Of a stretch of DNA of 64,000 nt, positions 34,646 through 41,971 are shown piece by piece. A program made the position numbers and the translations under genes. The notes under the pieces are model-generated. The model was not told where the DNA came from, searched no databases, and saw only the letters and a list, made by a program, of their open reading frames with translations. The DNA lies in assembly GCA_045536965.1 (NCBI GenBank), contig JAZSON010000012.1, positions 1 through 64,000 on the forward strand, given 5' to 3'. How positions within the stretch are numbered: the first letter of the stretch is position 1; each line of letters starts with the position of its first letter. The DNA is from UBA5448 sp045536965 (GTDB lineage Bacteria; Bacillota; Clostridia; Oscillospirales; SIG627).

Positions 34646-34813
34646 ACAAAGCTCGATGTTTACAGTCGCCTTGCAAACCTCGAGCCTCTTGGATGGTTTC
34701 GAGTCGATCACACGGTTGCTATATCGCTTAGGCACCTGTGTCTGTGGAACAAAATCATCATTTTATCCTTTCTTGCCAAAACGCCCGACTTCGGTCGGGT
34801 GTTTTGGTTTTTT
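34646..34813 (+). ncRNA. Candidate small RNA with own promoter and terminator (unclassified)
   Basis: About 168 bases from a promoter-like pair to a strong terminator, in a 302-base gap. GCTCGA pairs with TCGAGC (about 34651-34656 and 34680-34685) with GTTT/AAAC inside; a second arm CACACGG/CCTGTG lies around 34709-34740. The three TCGAG-like motifs (near 34653, 34680, 34700) allow alternative pairings, so a switching RNA is possible. The size suits a 6S-like RNA, but I cannot identify one by sequence. No reading frame with a ribosome site fits. It could also be a long leader, but only the terL gene follows and it is on the other strand. Confidence 0.5.
34776..34813. terminator. Strong intrinsic terminator (bidirectional use likely)
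   Basis: A 14-bp stem with TTCG tetraloop (34776-34789, 34794-34807) followed by TTTTTT ends the candidate RNA on the plus strand. On the minus strand it lies right after the terL stop at 34813 with a TTTT run. Confidence 0.93.
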
Positions 34814-36150
34814 CATTCTGCAAAAAAACGAAGATAGTCGTCCTGCCGTTCCCGAGAGCGCACAGACTCGCAGGTTTGTCCCGAAGGCAAAAACGGAAGA
34901 GACATCAAGCCATAACGAAAAGCATCGGGCGCGTGGGTCAGCTCATGGGGATGCAAAGCCACATCCTCTGTTCTTTTTTCGTCAAACGAAAGGGCAGGCA
35001 AAGTGCGAATCAAATGAACGGCAGATGAAAAAATCCGAACAAACGGCTCTCCGTTTCGCTCTTTTTTCAAAAATTCACGCACCCGTCGCCAACCGTCAAT
35101 ACGGCGGTTGTCGGCGGGGCGAAGCCCTCGCACGCCTGCCGCGCGCAGAAGATCAAATCCGCTTTTCCCCGAATCCTGACGCCGTCCCGCCAAATCGGGC
35201 GAAGCGGCAATATACCGAACATCCTCTTCTCTGCTCATGGCAGCAATTTTTTCCCCCGCCTCCGAAAGCAACAAATTCGGCTTGTACAGTTCGCGATAAA
35301 CACACAGAGCGCTCTTGTCGGGCGGATAAGCAAACCACAGACAAGCCGTCATGTCCAGCCCATAGTCAAGAGCAGCGAAACGAATCCAATCGTCAGGCAA
35401 AACAAAAGGCGTCACCACATGACGCTCGCGTGAAAATTCGGGAAAACACTGTCCTTCAAAAACGTCCCAATTCCCTTCCAGCATAGCAGCCCGTCTGAGA
35501 GGAGGCAGACTTTCCAAATTTTTGATGTAAGAGGGGTTGTTTTCCATCATAAACAGATTGTCGTAAACGGTCGACGGAATAAAACAGTAATCTTCGGGAT
35601 CCTCTCCCTCACGGTAATTGCGATCGATAAATAAACGCTTGACCCAATTATGACCGACACCGCCGGGATTGCATGTAAAATACATGCGTGGCACAAAGCC
35701 ATCCTTTACGTTACCCGAAAGACGGCAACATTCGGTCAACGCATGGTACTGCAGTTCGGTAAATTGCGTAGCTTCTTCCATGGCAACCACTTCATAAGAT
35801 TGCCCTTGATATTGCAAAATATCCCCCTCGTTTTGACAATATCCCAGCTTGATACGGCTGCCGTTTGAAAACGCAAATTCTTTTGTACTCTCGGTATATT
35901 TTGCCATCCCTCTCAAAAGGCGGCGAAGGGGCAAAATGTGGTTTTCCCGCAACTCGGGAAAGGTACGGCGCAACAGCAAAATTTGTATACCGGGATGGGC
36001 AAGTGAAAGCAGCACCATCTTATTGCGCATGGCAAAGCTTTTCCCGCCGCCACGCGCTCCGCCGTAAGCAATCCGCCGACAATCGGCGCGAAAAAATGCC
36101 TCCTGCGGCGGATAAGGGCGCAGAGAAGCAAGGTATTTTTCAATTTTCAC
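34813..36150 (-). CDS. terL: Phage-type terminase large subunit (orphan)
   Basis: A 445-residue DNA-packaging motor protein with ATPase and nuclease parts. ATPase: Walker A GGARGGGKS (30-38), Walker B VVAMEEA with Glu125-Glu126, coupling motif CNPGG (160-164). Nuclease: RNase H-like Asp residues at 262 (ALDYG), 319 (ASPDL) and 409 in HAPDAFRYGLMS. All catalytic residues are kept, so the gene is not a decayed remnant. Start GTG at 36150 has AAGGAG seven bases upstream. The partner small subunit lies at 36957-37355 on the same strand, but the thiT unit lies between them, and no portal, capsid, protease or tail gene is found within the window. Confidence 0.9.
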   Translation of the reverse strand: MKIEKYLASLRPYPPQEAFFRADCRRIAYGGARGGGKSFAMRNKMVLLSLAHPGIQILLLRRTFPELRENHILPLRRLLRGMAKYTESTKEFAFSNGSRIKLGYCQNEGDILQYQGQSYEVVAMEEATQFTELQYHALTECCRLSGNVKDGFVPRMYFTCNPGGVGHNWVKRLFIDRNYREGEDPEDYCFIPSTVYDNLFMMENNPSYIKNLESLPPLRRAAMLEGNWDVFEGQCFPEFSRERHVVTPFVLPDDWIRFAALDYGLDMTACLWFAYPPDKSALCVYRELYKPNLLLSEAGEKIAAMSREEDVRYIAASPDLAGRRQDSGKSGFDLLRAAGVRGLRPADNRRIDGWRRVREFLKKERNGEPFVRIFSSAVHLIRTLPALSFDEKRTEDVALHPHELTHAPDAFRYGLMSLPFLPSGQTCESVRSRERQDDYLRFFAE

Positions 36151-36177
36151 TTTTTTCTCCTTTTTTCAAAAAACCTC

Positions 36178-36206
36178 TTGACAAAGACTTTTCGTTGTGA
36201 TATATT
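36178..36206 (+). promoter_or_regulatory. Promoter of the TPP riboswitch-thiT unit
   Basis: TTGACA (36178-36183) and TATATT (36201-36206) are 17 bases apart and just before the riboswitch. It overlaps the upstream region of terL, which is divergent. Confidence 0.85.
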
Positions 36207-36217
36207 GTTGCCACAAC

Positions 36218-36312
36218 AGACAGGGGTGCCTCGGAACACATGTTTCATGGCTGAGATGGCTTACGCCGAACCCTTCAAACCTGATACGGATCATACCGGC
36301 GTAGGGAGTCAC
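36218..36312 (+). promoter_or_regulatory. TPP riboswitch (THI element)
   Basis: The conserved pieces are in order: GGGGTGCC (about 36222), GGCTGAGATGG (about 36249), ACCCTTCAAACCTGATACGG (about 36269) and CGGCGTAGGGA (about 36297). These bind thiamine pyrophosphate. It controls thiT downstream, and a terminator hairpin follows at 36340. Confidence 0.95.
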
Positions 36313-36339
36313 ATCATATCGCTTCTTTTGATGTCTTTA

Positions 36340-36378
36340 TTTCCGCACGGTTTGTCCGTGTGGAAATTTTATTTTTAA
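36340..36378 (+). terminator. Riboswitch-controlled terminator before thiT
   Basis: An 11-bp stem (36340-36350 with 36356-36366, one G-T pair) is followed by TTTTATTTTT, just before the ribosome site of thiT. With TPP bound, transcription would stop here. Confidence 0.88.
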
Positions 36379-36391
36379 GGAGTGATATCCC

Positions 36392-36955
36392 ATGCAAAAT
36401 TCCCGTTTACGCACCTTAACAGAGAGTGCGATTATGATCGCACTCGCCACCGGACTCAGCCTTATCAAGATCATCGATTTCCCATGGGGAGGATCGGTGA
36501 CTCTGGTGAGTATGCTACCCATTTGCTTTTTGGCTGTTCGCCACGGCATCGGATGGGGCTTCGGATCGGCATTTGTCTATGCCGTCCTGCAAATGTTTTT
36601 AAGCCTGGGCGAGGTCATGAGCTGGGGACTTACCGCCGCCGTTTTAATCGCCACTCTTTTGCTCGATTACATTTTGCCCTATACACTGCTCGGCTTTTCG
36701 GCGCTTTTCCGTTTTCGCGGCAGACTCGGCATTGTCGCGGGTGTGGGGCTTTCCATGTTTCTGCGACTCGTCTGCCACGTCATTTCAGGCTGGGTACTTT
36801 TCGGCTCTTGGGCTTGGGACGGTTGGTCGCCCTTTACCTATTCGCTCGTTTACAACGGCGCTTATATGTTACCCGAAGCCGTTTTCACCTCCGTTGTGCT
36901 GGTTTTACTTGCCACACTTCCCCAAAGCAAAAAACTGATTTTCCCCTCCCGATAA
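36392..36955 (+). CDS. thiT: ECF thiamine transporter substrate-binding subunit ThiT
   Basis: A 187-residue membrane protein with six helices, the S-component of an energy-coupling-factor importer for thiamine. The start helix LRTLTESAIMIALATGLSL carries the ECF-binding Ala-rich face; SMLPICFLAVRHG, and the C-terminal WSPFTYSLVYNGAYMLPE with Trp, Tyr and Glu/Asn are the thiamine-binding part of ThiT. The TPP riboswitch just upstream confirms the ligand. EcfA and EcfT are not in the window. AAGGAG is nine bases before the ATG. It ends two bases before the terS stop, convergent. Confidence 0.95.
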   Translation: MQNSRLRTLTESAIMIALATGLSLIKIIDFPWGGSVTLVSMLPICFLAVRHGIGWGFGSAFVYAVLQMFLSLGEVMSWGLTAAVLIATLLLDYILPYTLLGFSALFRFRGRLGIVAGVGLSMFLRLVCHVISGWVLFGSWAWDGWSPFTYSLVYNGAYMLPEAVFTSVVLVLLATLPQSKKLIFPSR

Positions 36956-36956
36956 A

Positions 36957-37355
36957 TCAAACACCCCAAGGACCAACATCAACGGTGGTGTTCTCCGAAA
37001 CAGGTTCCGAATCGCGCCATCGCTCAAAATTCACTGCCAAAAACAGCTTGCTTCCTGCATGGCTTTCCTTGAAAAACAGTTGTTGTTCGGCATATTCTTC
37101 GATTTTCAACAAAGCGCGGCGAATTAGCGCTCCGGGCTTGCCCTCTACCGCCAAAAGTGCCTCTCTGGACTCAAGTCCCAGCGCATAGGCCAAACCGGTA
37201 ACGGTGTACGGCTTGGTCACCGTCAAAAGCATTTTCCCCTCCCCATCGGTCAAGACGTTCCCGTTTTTATCCAGCCTTGGCCCTTCGCACCCCGAAAAAT
37301 AACCGTCGATTTCCCGTCTCCACATTTCTAATGTTTTCTCTTTGTTCCGTTTCAT
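36957..37355 (-). CDS. terS: Terminase small subunit / DNA-packaging protein gp3-like (orphan)
   Basis: A 132-residue protein resembling the gp3-type small terminase family (PF16677): MWRREIDGYFSG near the start, KPYTVTGLAYALGLESREALL (helix-turn-helix-like DNA recognition part, about residues 48-68), RRALLKIEEYAEQQL and SKLFLAVNFERW. Small terminases recognise the packaging site and feed DNA to TerL. The start at 37355 has GGAGCGGTAGG directly before it. It lies upstream of terL in the usual order, but with the opposite-strand thiT unit in between. It shows no frameshift or early stop. Confidence 0.78.
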   Translation of the reverse strand: MKRNKEKTLEMWRREIDGYFSGCEGPRLDKNGNVLTDGEGKMLLTVTKPYTVTGLAYALGLESREALLAVEGKPGALIRRALLKIEEYAEQQLFFKESHAGSKLFLAVNFERWRDSEPVSENTTVDVGPWGV

Positions 37356-37410
37356 CCTACCGCTCCTTTTTGAAAAAGAGTATCATATCTTACCCCTGAC
37401 ACACCACGAC

Positions 37411-37450
37411 AAAAGCGTGCAAGACCACCTCGGTTTTGCACGCTTTTCTT
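37411..37450 (+). terminator. Intrinsic terminator downstream of the thiT transcript
   Basis: A 12-bp perfect stem (37411-37422 with 37436-37447) with T-rich end. No plus-strand gene ends nearby except thiT, about 450 bases upstream, so the thiT mRNA may run antisense through terS and end here. Confidence 0.75.
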
Positions 37451-37483
37451 CGTCAAAAAATGTCGATAATACAGGAAAAAGCC

Positions 37484-37513
37484 TTGACAGTTACATATAG
37501 TATATGTTATAAT
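37484..37513 (+). promoter_or_regulatory. Promoter of the purine operon
   Basis: Consensus TTGACA (37484-37489) and TATAAT (37508-37513) with an 18-base spacer. The ZTP riboswitch begins about 30 bases downstream. Confidence 0.93.
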
Positions 37514-37544
37514 AATCGCCGTAACCAAACATATTCAAAAGGTT

Positions 37545-37650
37545 TTTTGTGACTGGCGGAAGTGGGTGTACCACGGGGAGCGAAAAACGCGCCAATGCCG
37601 ACCGCCTGGGCAATCCTGTAAAGTGGTATAGGGTTGTCTTTTTCTGTTTT
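37545..37650 (+). promoter_or_regulatory. ZTP riboswitch (pfl motif) with terminator platform
   Basis: The pfl core is clear: TGTGACTGGCGG (about 37549-37560), CCACGGGGAGCG (37571-37582) and CCGCCTGGGCA (37602-37612). The last element overlaps the 5' arm of a terminator (GGCAATCCT with AGGGTTGTC, about 37609-37617 and 37629-37637, then TTTTTCTGTTTTT). ZTP (10-formyl-THF shortage signal) would favour the aptamer and let transcription go on into purE. Confidence 0.95.
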
Positions 37651-37665
37651 TAGGAGGAAAATATA

Positions 37666-38160
37666 ATGAAAAAAGTTGCCATCATCATGGGAAGCGACAG
37701 TGATCTTCCCGTCGTAGAAAAAGCCATCGACGTTCTGCGGGAATATGCCGTGCCCTTCGAGGTGCACGTCTTCTCCGCTCACCGCACACCCGAACAAGCG
37801 CGCGCTTTTGCGCAAGGCGCTCGTGAAAACGGATTCGGTGCTGTCATCGCTGCCGCAGGAAAGGCAGCGCACCTTGCGGGTGCTCTAGCCGCCAACACCA
37901 CCCTGCCCGTCATCGGCATTCCGGTAAAATCCAGTTGTTTGGATGGCCTCGATGCCCTCCTTTCCACCGTGCAAATGCCCGCAGGCATTCCGGTTGCTAC
38001 CGTCGCAATCGACGGCGCTGCCAATGCTGCCCTGCTTGCGATCCAAATCCTTGCCGTAGCAGATGCCGACCTTGCCGAGAAACTCTTTGCCGCCCGTCGC
38101 AAAGCGGAGGAGAAAGTGCTCGCCGCCGACCGCGCCGTTGCGGATAAATTTAACCACTGA
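37666..38160 (+). CDS. purE: 5-(carboxyamino)imidazole ribonucleotide mutase
   Basis: A 164-residue class I PurE. MGSDSDLPVVEKA is the substrate phosphate loop, followed by SAHRTPEQA with the catalytic His, AAAGKAAHLAG (usually AAGGAAHLPG) and VATVAIDGAANAALLA. It moves the carboxylate of N5-CAIR to CAIR. PurK is not in the window; some clostridia do without it when CO2 is high. AGGAGG lies eight bases before the ATG. The usual GGAAHLPG is AGKAAHLAG here, a mild change. Confidence 0.95.
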   Translation: MKKVAIIMGSDSDLPVVEKAIDVLREYAVPFEVHVFSAHRTPEQARAFAQGARENGFGAVIAAAGKAAHLAGALAANTTLPVIGIPVKSSCLDGLDALLSTVQMPAGIPVATVAIDGAANAALLAIQILAVADADLAEKLFAARRKAEEKVLAADRAVADKFNH

Positions 38161-38196
38161 AAAATAATTCAAAGCATTTATTGGGGGAATAAAAAC

Positions 38197-39627
38197 ATGA
38201 GTTCATTACATGAAGAGTGCGGTGTGTTCGGTGCATGGAGTCCCACCGTGGCATCCGTTGCACGCCAAACCTATTACGGATTGTACGCCCTGCAGCATCG
38301 CGGACAAGAAAGCTGCGGCATCGTCGTCAGCGGTGACGGCAGATTCCACTCCTTTGTGGATGCCGGCACGGTTGAAGACGTCTTTACCAAGCCCGTCATG
38401 GAAATGCTGGGCGATGGCAACATGGCAATCGGCCACGTCCGTTACGGAACCAAGGATGCGTCGGGCCGCTTGAATGCCCAGCCCATCGTTGTCAATCACG
38501 TCAAGGGCAAACTGGCAATCGCCAACAACGGCAGTCTCGTCAATTATTACGAGCTTCGCGAAGAAATGGAGATGCAAGGGAAAATCTTCCATTCCACCTC
38601 GGATGCCGAGCTCATTGCCCACGCCATCACCAAAGAACGTTTGAACACAGACACCCTCGAGCACGCCATCAGCCTTGCCATGAACAAGCTGGTCGGCTCC
38701 TATTCACTCGTCATTATGACCCCCTACAAACTCATCGCCGTCCGCGATCCCAAGGGATTCCATCCCCTTTGCTTTGGTAAGACCGAGGAAGGCGAAGTAT
38801 TCGTCGCCTCCGAATCCTGTGCGCTCGACGCCGTCGGCGCCACCTTTGAACGCGATCTGCAGCCTGGCGAAATCCTGATCATCGACGAAAAAGGAATCCG
38901 CAGCAACACCGATCACTGCGGCACCCAGCCCTGCTCGGCTTGCGTTTTTGAATACATCTATTTTGCCCGTCCCGACTCAGTTATTGACGGCACCTCGGTG
39001 CACGAAGCCCGTCTGCGTGCAGGCTCCTTCCTCGCGCTCGACCATCCCGCCCAGGCAGATGTAGTTGTCGGCGTTCCCGATTCGGGTTTGGATGCCGCCA
39101 TCGGCTTCTCCCGCCAATCGGGCATTCCGTACGGACTCGGCTTTATCAAAAATAAATACATTGGAAGAACCTTCATTGTTCCGGGTCAAAACGTCCGAGA
39201 GGACAAAGTGCGCATCAAGCTCAACCCCGTTTCTTCCACCGTCAAGGGCAAGCGTGTGGTTCTGGTCGATGATTCCATCGTCCGCGGCACCACCTCGGCG
39301 CGCATTGTCAAACTTTTAAGAGACGCAGGCGCCACCGAAGTGCACATGCGCGTTTCCTCCCCGCCCTTCTTGAACCCCTGTTATTACGGCACCGACATCG
39401 AATCGCGCGATGCGCTCATCGCCTGCCGTCATACGCTGGAAGAGATCCGCGAGATCATCGGTGTGGATAGTCTGGGCTTCTTGAGCTTAGAGGGGGCGCA
39501 CAAAATTGCCACCGCCAACCCCGGTATTTCCTTCTGCACCGCCTGCTTTGACGGAAAATACCCCACCGTAGAATTTGACGAATCGGCCAAGATCCGATTC
39601 ATGAAAAAAATCGAAGAAAGGGAATAA
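38197..39627 (+). CDS. purF: Amidophosphoribosyltransferase
   Basis: A 476-residue enzyme that starts purine synthesis by making phosphoribosylamine from PRPP and glutamine. The propeptide MSSLHEE is followed by the catalytic Cys8 (CGVFG), as in the B. subtilis type. IGHVRYGT and NGSLVNYYEL mark the glutaminase; VLVDDSIVRGTTS is the PRPP loop. The clostridial/bacillus iron-sulfur ligands are probably the Cys of CVFEYIYFARPDS, and the pair in SFCTACFDGKYP. An oxygen-sensitive 4Fe-4S centre is therefore likely. It lies between purE and purM with short gaps. Confidence 0.97.
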   Translation: MSSLHEECGVFGAWSPTVASVARQTYYGLYALQHRGQESCGIVVSGDGRFHSFVDAGTVEDVFTKPVMEMLGDGNMAIGHVRYGTKDASGRLNAQPIVVNHVKGKLAIANNGSLVNYYELREEMEMQGKIFHSTSDAELIAHAITKERLNTDTLEHAISLAMNKLVGSYSLVIMTPYKLIAVRDPKGFHPLCFGKTEEGEVFVASESCALDAVGATFERDLQPGEILIIDEKGIRSNTDHCGTQPCSACVFEYIYFARPDSVIDGTSVHEARLRAGSFLALDHPAQADVVVGVPDSGLDAAIGFSRQSGIPYGLGFIKNKYIGRTFIVPGQNVREDKVRIKLNPVSSTVKGKRVVLVDDSIVRGTTSARIVKLLRDAGATEVHMRVSSPPFLNPCYYGTDIESRDALIACRHTLEEIREIIGVDSLGFLSLEGAHKIATANPGISFCTACFDGKYPTVEFDESAKIRFMKKIEERE

Positions 39628-39632
39628 ATCTT

Positions 39633-40655
39633 ATGAAAAGTTTCAGCGAAAGCTACAAAGCCGCAGGTGTTGACATCACAGCAGGCTACGAAGCGGTCAA
39701 ACAAATGAAAACCCACATTGCAAAAACCATGATCCCCGGAGTTGTCTCGGATATCGGCGGCTTTGGCGGTCTGTTCTCGCCCGATCTCACAGGCATGAAA
39801 AACCCGATCCTTGTCAGCGGAACCGACGGCGTCGGCACCAAACTGAAGCTGGCATTCCAGCTCGGTATTTATAACACTGTCGGCATCGACTGCGTTGCCA
39901 TGTGTGTCAATGATGTCATCTGCTGCGGTGCAAAACCCTTGTTTTTCTTGGACTATATTGCCGTTGGTAAAAACGTCCCCTCCCGTGTCGCCGCGGTGGT
40001 AGAAGGCGTTGCGGAAGGTTGTGTCCAAGCGGGTTGCGCCCTCATCGGCGGCGAAACAGCCGAAATGCCCGGTTTCTATCCCGAAGACGAGCTTGATCTT
40101 GCGGGTTTTGCAGTCGGTATCGTCGACAGAGATCGCATCTTTGATGCCTCAACCATCCAAGAAGGTGATGTCATTCTGGCTCTCCCCTCCTCGGGTGTCC
40201 ATTCCAATGGTTTCTCGCTTGTCCGCAAGATCATTGCCGACAGCAAAGCCGATATTTTTTCCGCATTCCCCGAAAGCGGCAAATCTCTCGGCGAAACCCT
40301 TTTAACTCCCACCCGCATTTATGTTTCTTCCCTCCTTGCTTTGGCCAAGGAAGTGAATGTCAAAGCCGTTTCCCACATTACGGGCGGCGGTTTTTATGAA
40401 AACATTCCCCGCGCACTGCCCGAAGCATTCGCAGCCAAAATCGAAAAGAGCACCCTGCGTATCCCCCCCATCTTTGAATGGCTGCAAAAAAATGGCAACA
40501 TCGATGCCCGCGATATGTTTAACACCTTCAACATGGGCGTCGGCATGAGCGTTGTCATTGCCAAGGAAGATGCCGAGAAGGCCCTTTCTCTGGTGAAAGA
40601 CGGCTACATCATGGGCGAAGTTGTCAAAAGCGACGAAGGCGTTATCTTATGCTGA
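39633..40655 (+). CDS. purM: Phosphoribosylformylglycinamidine cyclo-ligase (AIR synthetase)
   Basis: A 340-residue PurM. SYKAAGVDITAGYEAV at the start, VSGTDGVGTKLKLAF as the ATP/phosphate loop, GGETAEMPGFY, LPSSGVHSNGFSLVRK, HITGGGFYENIPRALP and FNMGVGMSVVI are all family hallmarks. It closes the imidazole ring of AIR. The start follows five bases after purF and the stop overlaps purN by seven bases. Confidence 0.97.
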   Translation: MKSFSESYKAAGVDITAGYEAVKQMKTHIAKTMIPGVVSDIGGFGGLFSPDLTGMKNPILVSGTDGVGTKLKLAFQLGIYNTVGIDCVAMCVNDVICCGAKPLFFLDYIAVGKNVPSRVAAVVEGVAEGCVQAGCALIGGETAEMPGFYPEDELDLAGFAVGIVDRDRIFDASTIQEGDVILALPSSGVHSNGFSLVRKIIADSKADIFSAFPESGKSLGETLLTPTRIYVSSLLALAKEVNVKAVSHITGGGFYENIPRALPEAFAAKIEKSTLRIPPIFEWLQKNGNIDARDMFNTFNMGVGMSVVIAKEDAEKALSLVKDGYIMGEVVKSDEGVILC

Positions 40656-41266
40656 AGACCCGCATCGCCGTGCTGGTGTCGGGCGGCGGCACCAATCTGC
40701 AGGCGCTCATTGATGCCGCACAAGCGGGTAAAATCCCCGCGGGTGAGATCGCTTTGGTCTTGTCCGACAAACCCGATGCCTATGCATTGACCCGTGCCCA
40801 AAAGGCGGGCATTGCCACAGCGGTCGTCGAAAAGAATAAGACCGTCCCGCAGGAGGTTTTTGAAGCAGGTATCCTAAAGTCCCTTGAAGAGCATCACATT
40901 GACATGATTGTTCTCGCTGGATTTCTGCGAATCCTCACCGCCGACTTCACCTCCCGCTACCCGAACCGCATCCTCAACATTCACCCCTCTCTTATCCCCT
41001 CCTTTTGCGGCGAGGGATATTATGGGCTCCGCGTTCATCAGGCAGCCCTTGACAGAGGTGTCAAACTGACGGGTGCCACCGTTCATTACGTCAACGAAAT
41101 TACCGACGGCGGAGAGATCATCCTCCAAAAAGCGGTCAAAGTGCAAAAAGGGGACACCCCCGAAATTCTGCAGCGCCGCGTGATGGAGCAGGCAGAATGG
41201 AAACTCCTGCCCCGCGCCGTCGACATTGTATCAAAACGAATTGCAAAGGAGAAAAGCCATGTCTGA
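40649..41266 (+). CDS. purN: Phosphoribosylglycinamide formyltransferase
   Basis: A 205-residue folate-dependent GAR transformylase. VLVSGGGTNLQALIDA is the substrate phosphate loop, VLAGFLRIL and RILNIHPSLIPSF contain the Asn-His of the active site, and TGATVHYVNEITDGG has the catalytic Asp. It adds the first formyl group from 10-formyl-THF. The ATG overlaps the purM end; the stop overlaps the purO start. It depends on the folate pool that the ZTP riboswitch reports on. Confidence 0.96.
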   Translation: MLKTRIAVLVSGGGTNLQALIDAAQAGKIPAGEIALVLSDKPDAYALTRAQKAGIATAVVEKNKTVPQEVFEAGILKSLEEHHIDMIVLAGFLRILTADFTSRYPNRILNIHPSLIPSFCGEGYYGLRVHQAALDRGVKLTGATVHYVNEITDGGEIILQKAVKVQKGDTPEILQRRVMEQAEWKLLPRAVDIVSKRIAKEKSHV

Positions 41267-41963
41267 TTTCATTTCCCTCCTCAAAGAAAACCGCTATCCG
41301 GGTCGCGGCATCGCCATCGGTAAGACCGCCGACGGTACTCGCGCCGCCATCGTATACTTTATTATGGGCAGAAGCGCCAATAGCCGCAACCGCATCTTTT
41401 GCGAAGAAAACAGCGACGTGATCATCCATCCCTTCGATCCCTCCAAGGTCGAAGATCCCAGTTTGATCGTCTATGCCCCCATCCGCACTCTCGACAATCA
41501 CCTGATCGTGACCAATGGTGACCAAACCGACACGATATACGAAGGTATCAAAAGCGGAAAAACCTTTGAGCAAGCATTGCAAAGCAGATGCTTTGAACCC
41601 GATGCCCCCAACTACACCCCTCGCATCAGCGGTATGCTCGATTTTAACGACGGCGATTTCTCTTATCAAATGAGCATCCTTAAATGTGCCGACGGATGCG
41701 GCGAAGCCTGCGACCGTTTCACCTTTGCTTTCACCGCGCTTGGCGGCAGAGGTCATTTTATCCACACCTATCAGCATGACGGCAATCCCCTGCCCACCTT
41801 TGCAGGCGAACCGAAATGCATCTCCATTCCCGACGATATCGACGAATTTGCAAGCAACATTTGGAACGCATTGGATAGCGAAAACAAAATCTCGCTCTAT
41901 GTGCGCACGGTCGATTTGGCAACGGGCGAAGTGAAAAATAAACTTTTTAATCGAAATGTGTGA
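41259..41963 (+). CDS. purO: IMP cyclohydrolase, archaeal-type PurO
   Basis: A 234-residue protein of the PurO family (PF07826), first found in archaea and also in many clostridia. The N-terminal ENRYPGRGIAIGKTADG and FIMGRSANSRNRIF, then NDGDFSYQMSIL and FTALGGRGHFIHTYQHDGNP are the typical segments. It converts FAICAR to IMP, the last step of the pathway. It sits between purN and the transformylase, the two steps before it. AAGGAG five bases upstream decides the ATG at 41259. It has replaced the cyclohydrolase domain of normal bacterial PurH. Confidence 0.93.
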   Translation: MSDFISLLKENRYPGRGIAIGKTADGTRAAIVYFIMGRSANSRNRIFCEENSDVIIHPFDPSKVEDPSLIVYAPIRTLDNHLIVTNGDQTDTIYEGIKSGKTFEQALQSRCFEPDAPNYTPRISGMLDFNDGDFSYQMSILKCADGCGEACDRFTFAFTALGGRGHFIHTYQHDGNPLPTFAGEPKCISIPDDIDEFASNIWNALDSENKISLYVRTVDLATGEVKNKLFNRNV

Positions 41964-41971
41964 GGATCATT

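Noticed and set aside
34527..35486. 319-codon plus-strand frame running from the small RNA region into terL
   Set aside because: It crosses a strong terminator and is Ser/Arg/Pro-rich without family signs; terL on the other strand is well supported.
34813..37355. A complete prophage
   Set aside because: Only terL and terS are phage-like; neighbours are uvrC, ylmC, thiT and purine genes, with no integrase, attachment repeats or structural genes.
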